From: Stramonita haemastoma
Taxonomy: Eukaryota; Mollusca; Gastropoda; Neogastropoda; Muricidae
Reading direction: 5' to 3'
Assembly (NCBI GenBank): GCA_030674155.1
Contig: CM060317.1
Location: 39,887,395 to 39,912,394 of the forward strand
DNA: 25,000 nt
Under the pieces are notes generated by a model, which was not told the origin of the DNA, made no database searches, and worked only from the letters and a program-made list of their open reading frames with translations. Shown piece by piece: positions 21,735 through 25,000 of this stretch (position 1 is the stretch's first letter; the number at the start of each line of letters is the position of its first letter). Both the position numbers and the translations under genes were made by a program.

Positions 21735-22045
21735 ACGGACGCTATAGCTGTGTAATTAAGACATTTCGACTTCAATTCCATGGGTCCATGAAGTTGTGGG
21801 TTCAAATCCCGGCGGGGTCTGGTGAATTAAGGGTTGGTATTTTTACAGTCTCCCAGTCAACTTTCAGTGCAATCCTGCCAGTGCCTTAATTCCCTTCGTG
21901 TATATATAATACGAACACATCCAACATACATCCCCGAAGTCGGAATGCGGCTACATTCATGGTGGGTGAAAACGGTCGCATACGTAAAATCTCACCATTC
22001 GTGGACATCGGAGCTCTAGCTGAGAAACTAAAAAGAAAATGCAGG
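21735..22045 (+). mobile_element. tRNA-derived SINE of a further family
   Basis: A B box (GTGGGTTCAAATCCCGG) near 21797 follows a weak head. Then come AATTAAGGGTTGGTATTTTT, TCTCCCAGTCAACTTTCAGT and GTGCCTTAATTCCCTTCGTG, and a 3' part with CCCCGAAGTCGGAATGCGGC and GGGTGAAAACGGTCGCATAC. I recall this layout as a SINE type common in molluscs. Confidence 0.7.
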
Positions 22046-22131
22046 TCATCCGAGCGTATCAGTAGTGCGAAGTGTACAGAGACGTGATTCGGACAGACCA
22101 GGGATGAGATCGTTTTCAAACGTGCACGGGT

Positions 22132-22712
22132 TTGAATTCTTGACCACATGAAAGCAGAGACATAAAAAGGTAGTGAGGTAACTTGTTTGAATTCTTGACC
22201 ACATGAAAGCAGAGACATAAAAGGTAGAGAGGTAACTTGTTTGAATTCTTGACCACATGAAAGCAGAGACATAAAAAGGTAGAGAGGTAACTTGTTTGAA
22301 TTCTTGACCACATGAAAGCAGAGACATAAAAAGGTAGAGAGGTAACTTGTTTGAATTCTTGACCACATGAAAACAGAGACATAAAAAGGTAGAGAGGTAA
22401 CTTGTTTGAATTCTTGACCACATGAAAACAGAGACATAAAAAGGTAGAGAGGTAACTTGTTTGAATTCTTGACCACATGAAAGCAGAGACATAAAAAGGT
22501 AGAGAGGTAACTTGTTTGAATTCTTGACCACATGAAAACAGAGACATAAAAAGGTAGAGAGGTAACTTGTTTGAATTCTTGACCACATGAAAACAGAGAC
22601 ATAAAAAGGTAGAGAGGTAACTTGTTTGAATTCTTGACCACATGAAAGCAGACATAAAAAGATAGAAAGGTAACTGGTTTGAATTCTTGACCATATGAAA
22701 GCAGAGACATAC
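22132..22712 (+). repeat. 55-bp satellite, about 10.5 copies
   Basis: GAATTCTTGACC starts at 22134, 22189, 22243, 22298, 22353, 22408, 22463, 22518, 22573, 22628 and 22681, a period of 55 with two slightly short units. Each unit reads TTGACCACATGAAAGCAGAG, then ACATAAAAAGGTAGAGAGGT and AACTTGTTTGAATTC. Units differ at GAAAGC versus GAAAAC. The 55-base period is not a multiple of three, so the minus-strand open frames across it are not genes. Confidence 0.97.
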
Positions 22713-22868
22713 AGCACATTAAAACATAACAGTTCTAAGCAGGAACAAAACTTAAAGCAGTTTTGGTCCATTCTTCTCAAACCTTTACCGAGTCTACATT
22801 ACTGTTCAATTCCTGTTGCCTTTTGTAGGGCTTACTCCTATGATTCATGTTACTTGTATGAATTTTGT

Positions 22869-23262
<394 letters not shown>

Positions 23263-23273
23263 AAAAGAACAAA

Positions 23274-23276
<3 letters not shown>

Positions 23277-23341
<65 letters not shown>
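23277..23341 (+). repeat. AC microsatellite
   Basis: About 32 AC units, just after a SINE 3' end. Confidence 0.97.
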
Positions 23342-23345
<4 letters not shown>

Positions 23346-23356
23346 TAATATATATA

Positions 23357-23453
23357 TACATACATACATACATACATACATACATACATACATACATACA
23401 TACATACATACATACATACATACATACATACATACAATACATACATACATATA
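23357..23453 (+). repeat. ATAC microsatellite, left part
   Basis: About 24 ATAC units with one CAATAC irregularity; interrupted at its right edge by the pogo-like element. Confidence 0.97.
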
Positions 23454-23483
23454 CCGTAAAATCCCTAGCATAACCCCACCATC

Positions 23484-23558
23484 TAGCAAACGCTCATCCC
23501 CCACTTTGGGCCAAAAGTTGTGCACAGGGGTAACTACCTAGCAAACGCCCACCCTGCT
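23484..23558 (+). repeat. Left subterminal direct repeats of the pogo-like element
   Basis: Two copies of TAGCAAACGC begin at 23484 and 23539, 55 bases apart, with GTGCACAGGGG between them near 23520. The same motifs in the same orientation lie near the right end. They may be transposase-binding sites, by analogy with other transposons. Confidence 0.6.
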
Positions 23559-23680
23559 TTTTTCAAAGAGACTATGCTCACTTTCACTAGGATTTGTGCA
23601 GACTGTTCTTAAAGTCCTTTGACGACGCTTCCTGATGGCCGGAAGTTGGTTCTTGAATCTCTCTGTGCCCTTTTTGCAAA

Positions 23681-24145
23681 ATGCCGAAGCGACAGTCTTA
23701 CACTCTATCTTTCAAATTGGAAGCCCTACAGTATCTGGATAACGAGGCAGGTGGGAATGTTACGGAGTGTGCCCGTGAATTTTCTGTGGATAGGAAGAGG
23801 ATCAGGGAATGGAGTGAAAACAGAGACAGACTTGAACAGCAGTACGGAAAAGACAAACAAAAACGGAAACTGTCAAAAGGACCAGCAGTTAGATCTGAAC
23901 ATGTCGACCAAGGTGTGCTGCATTATTTGGAAAATGAAAGATCTGAAGGCAGGGTATTACGAAACAAGGACTTACAACGGAAAGCGATGGAACTCGTTGG
24001 TCTTCTTTGCCTCAAAATCCCCTTTTTTTCCTATTTTCCTTCACTTCTACTCACACGACCTAACTTACATGCTTTCGGGGTTTGTATTAACTCAATTACA
24101 CGTTCGAGCACAAAAGTTATTTTGTGCAAAGGGGTCTATCCCTAG
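23681..24145 (+). pseudogene. Truncated pogo-like transposase, N-terminal DNA-binding region only
   Basis: The frame of 154 codons starts with ATG in a CAAAATGC context. Residues 4-52 look like the Brinker-type helix-turn-helix found at the N-terminus of pogo-family transposases such as the POGK lineage: MPKRQSYTLSFKLEALQYL, then an AREFSVDRKRIREW recognition-helix region. A basic linker (KDKQKRKLSK) follows. Residues about 74-105 resemble the start of a CENP-B-type second helix-turn-helix (VLHYLENERSEGRVL, NKDLQRKAMEL). After residue 105 (near 23995) the similarity ends and the sequence turns T-rich. No DDE catalytic domain is present before the right terminal repeat. The product, if made, could bind transposon ends but not cut. 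Transposase origin is confident; whether the frame is expressed is unknown. Confidence 0.8.
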
Positions 24146-24190
24146 CAAACGCCCACCCCCCAATTTTGCCCTAAATCAGTGCACAGGGAG
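24123..24190 (+). repeat. Right subterminal direct repeats of the pogo-like element
   Basis: GTGCAAAGGGG at 24124, TAGCAAACGCCCACCC at 24143 and GTGCACAGGG near 24180 repeat the left subterminal block in direct, not inverted, orientation. They stop where the right inverted repeat begins. Confidence 0.6.
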
Positions 24191-24217
24191 GGTGGGCGTA
24201 TGCTAGGGATTTTACGG

Positions 24218-24313
24218 TACATACATACATACATACATACATACATACATACATACATACATACATACATACATACATACATACATACATGCATGCATAC
24301 ATACATACATACA
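24218..24313 (+). repeat. ATAC microsatellite, right part
   Basis: About 24 ATAC units with one CATGCATGC variant; it continues the left part across the transposon insertion. Confidence 0.97.
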
Positions 24314-24425
24314 TTTATAAAAACAATCTCATACTTGTACATATATGTAATATTCGGCCTAAAAGACAACAAATTAGTAATTAAGAACATTTTCAAAATA
24401 TGAATAATAAAAGAGACATTAGACA

Positions 24426-24700
24426 GACTAGAGGAAGAAGAGGAGGAGGAAGAAGAAGAAGAAGAAGAAGAAGAAGAAGAAGAAGAAGAAGAAGAAGAAG
24501 AAGAAAGAAGAAGAAGAAGAAGAGAAGAATTGCGAAGAAGAATTGCGAAGAAGAATTGCGAAGAAGAAGAAGAAGAAGAAGAAGAAGAAGAAGAAGAAGA
24601 AGAAGAAGAAGAAGAAAGAAGAAGAAGAAGGAGATGAAAAAAAAACCCAAAGAAGAAGGGAGGAGGAAGAAAAAGAAGAGAGGGAGAAGAAGTTGAAAAG
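24426..24700 (+). repeat. AAG-rich polypurine tract
   Basis: AAG units at 24450-24527 and 24560-24630. Between them a 13-bp unit (AATTGCGAAGAAG) occurs three times at 24528, 24541 and 24554. The Arg/Lys-rich and Glu-rich open frames are only repeat-encoded. Confidence 0.95.
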
Positions 24701-25000
24701 GAAACACGAAGGAGAAGAGGAAAGTTCGACGTAGCGGAATTATTAAAGGGGAACTACCCAAGCTAGAAGCGAATGCATCATACGTTACTTCCCTTGCACC
24801 GAAATACAGCTCACACATCTTCCAGGACGGTCAAGAAAGACGACATCAATATTACATTAATCAAAGCTACGCATTACATAAGAACTGGGAAAGTCACCCT
24901 GTGCTTAAACTGTCTCCTGCTTTTTACTGTTGGTGGTGTGAAGAAAGTTTTCAATTAATTAAGCTGATACTGACCACAGTCAGAACATTGTGCTCGCATT
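24701..25000. other. Non-repetitive sequence without a recognised gene
   Basis: About 300 bases at the right edge with no clear coding pattern or repeat relation. Confidence 0.4.

Larger units (their letters stand above)
23452..24219 (+). mobile_element. Internally deleted pogo-like (Tc1/mariner superfamily) DNA transposon
   Basis: The ends form inverted repeats: 23454-23480 pairs with 24191-24217, the outer 19 bases matching perfectly (CCGTAAAATCCCTAGCATA) and about 25 of 27 overall. Both ends are bordered by TA, the target-site duplication typical of Tc1/mariner and pogo elements. The element sits inside an ATAC microsatellite that continues on both sides (23357-23453 and 24218-24313), so the insertion point is clear. 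Total length is 768 bp, too short for a complete transposase. Inside lie a plus-strand reading frame for the DNA-binding part of a pogo transposase and extra direct subterminal repeats. I infer a non-autonomous derivative mobilised by a full-length relative elsewhere. Confidence 0.85.

Noticed and set aside
22132..22712. CRISPR-like array
   Set aside because: Units are contiguous with no unique spacers, and the setting is eukaryotic. The same applies to 8783-12709.
21886..22780. Minus-strand open frames of 277, 244 and 192 codons
   Set aside because: They are three frames of the 55-bp satellite, with the same peptide rotated.
24400..24734. Arg/Lys-rich and Glu-rich open frames
   Set aside because: Encoded by AAG repeats only.

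Overview
The window looks like nuclear DNA of an animal, most likely a mollusc and probably a gastropod. Genes are sparse and apparently intron-containing. Transposon remnants include tRNA-headed SINEs, two lineages of non-LTR retrotransposon (LINE) 3' ends and a pogo-like DNA transposon. Dinucleotide and tetranucleotide microsatellites are extremely abundant. The mollusc assignment rests on my recognition of the LINE and SINE types and was not checked by a search. I see no prokaryotic operons, rRNA genes or CRISPR arrays. Most long open frames here are by-products of simple repeats.

Layout. 1-1310: GT/GA microsatellites, then a minus-strand LINE 3' tail. 1370-3640: minus-strand SINE pieces flanking a poly-A-tailed LINE fragment. 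3720-5430: GAT/AAC and TCTG/TC simple repeats with short non-repetitive gaps. 5514-7618: a broken LINE of one lineage (reverse-transcriptase piece, then the C-terminus) interrupted by two diverged SINE-like copies and GA repeats, followed by an ATTC microsatellite. 8783-12709: a 3.9-kb minisatellite made of two related 16-bp arrays, one nested inside the other. 12710-14120: a SINE and several AC arrays. 14500-16052 (minus strand): the only convincing host gene, the GC-rich last exon of a multi-membrane-span RING-H2 protein resembling the TRC8/RNF139-RNF145 E3 ubiquitin ligases, with a 3' UTR and poly-A signal. 16053-18000: its probable intron or upstream flank with a LINE tail, a full SINE and repeats. 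18040-21480: a dense SINE cluster including a palindromic pair of SINE 3' ends, G-rich and GT tracts and a 41-copy TA array. 21735-22712: another SINE, then a 55-bp satellite. 22872-24313: AC and ATAC arrays, with an ATAC array split by a 768-bp pogo-like element that keeps its terminal inverted repeats and DNA-binding N-terminus but has lost its catalytic domain. 24420-24700: AAG-rich polypurine tract.

I found no multi-gene system. The most interesting structures are the nested minisatellite, which is open in all three forward frames; the recurring LINE 3' terminus that abuts a different microsatellite each time; the mosaic SINEs that share a core but differ in head and tail; and the internally deleted pogo element with an extra set of direct subterminal repeats. 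The RING exon is the only region with clear evidence of protein-level constraint.
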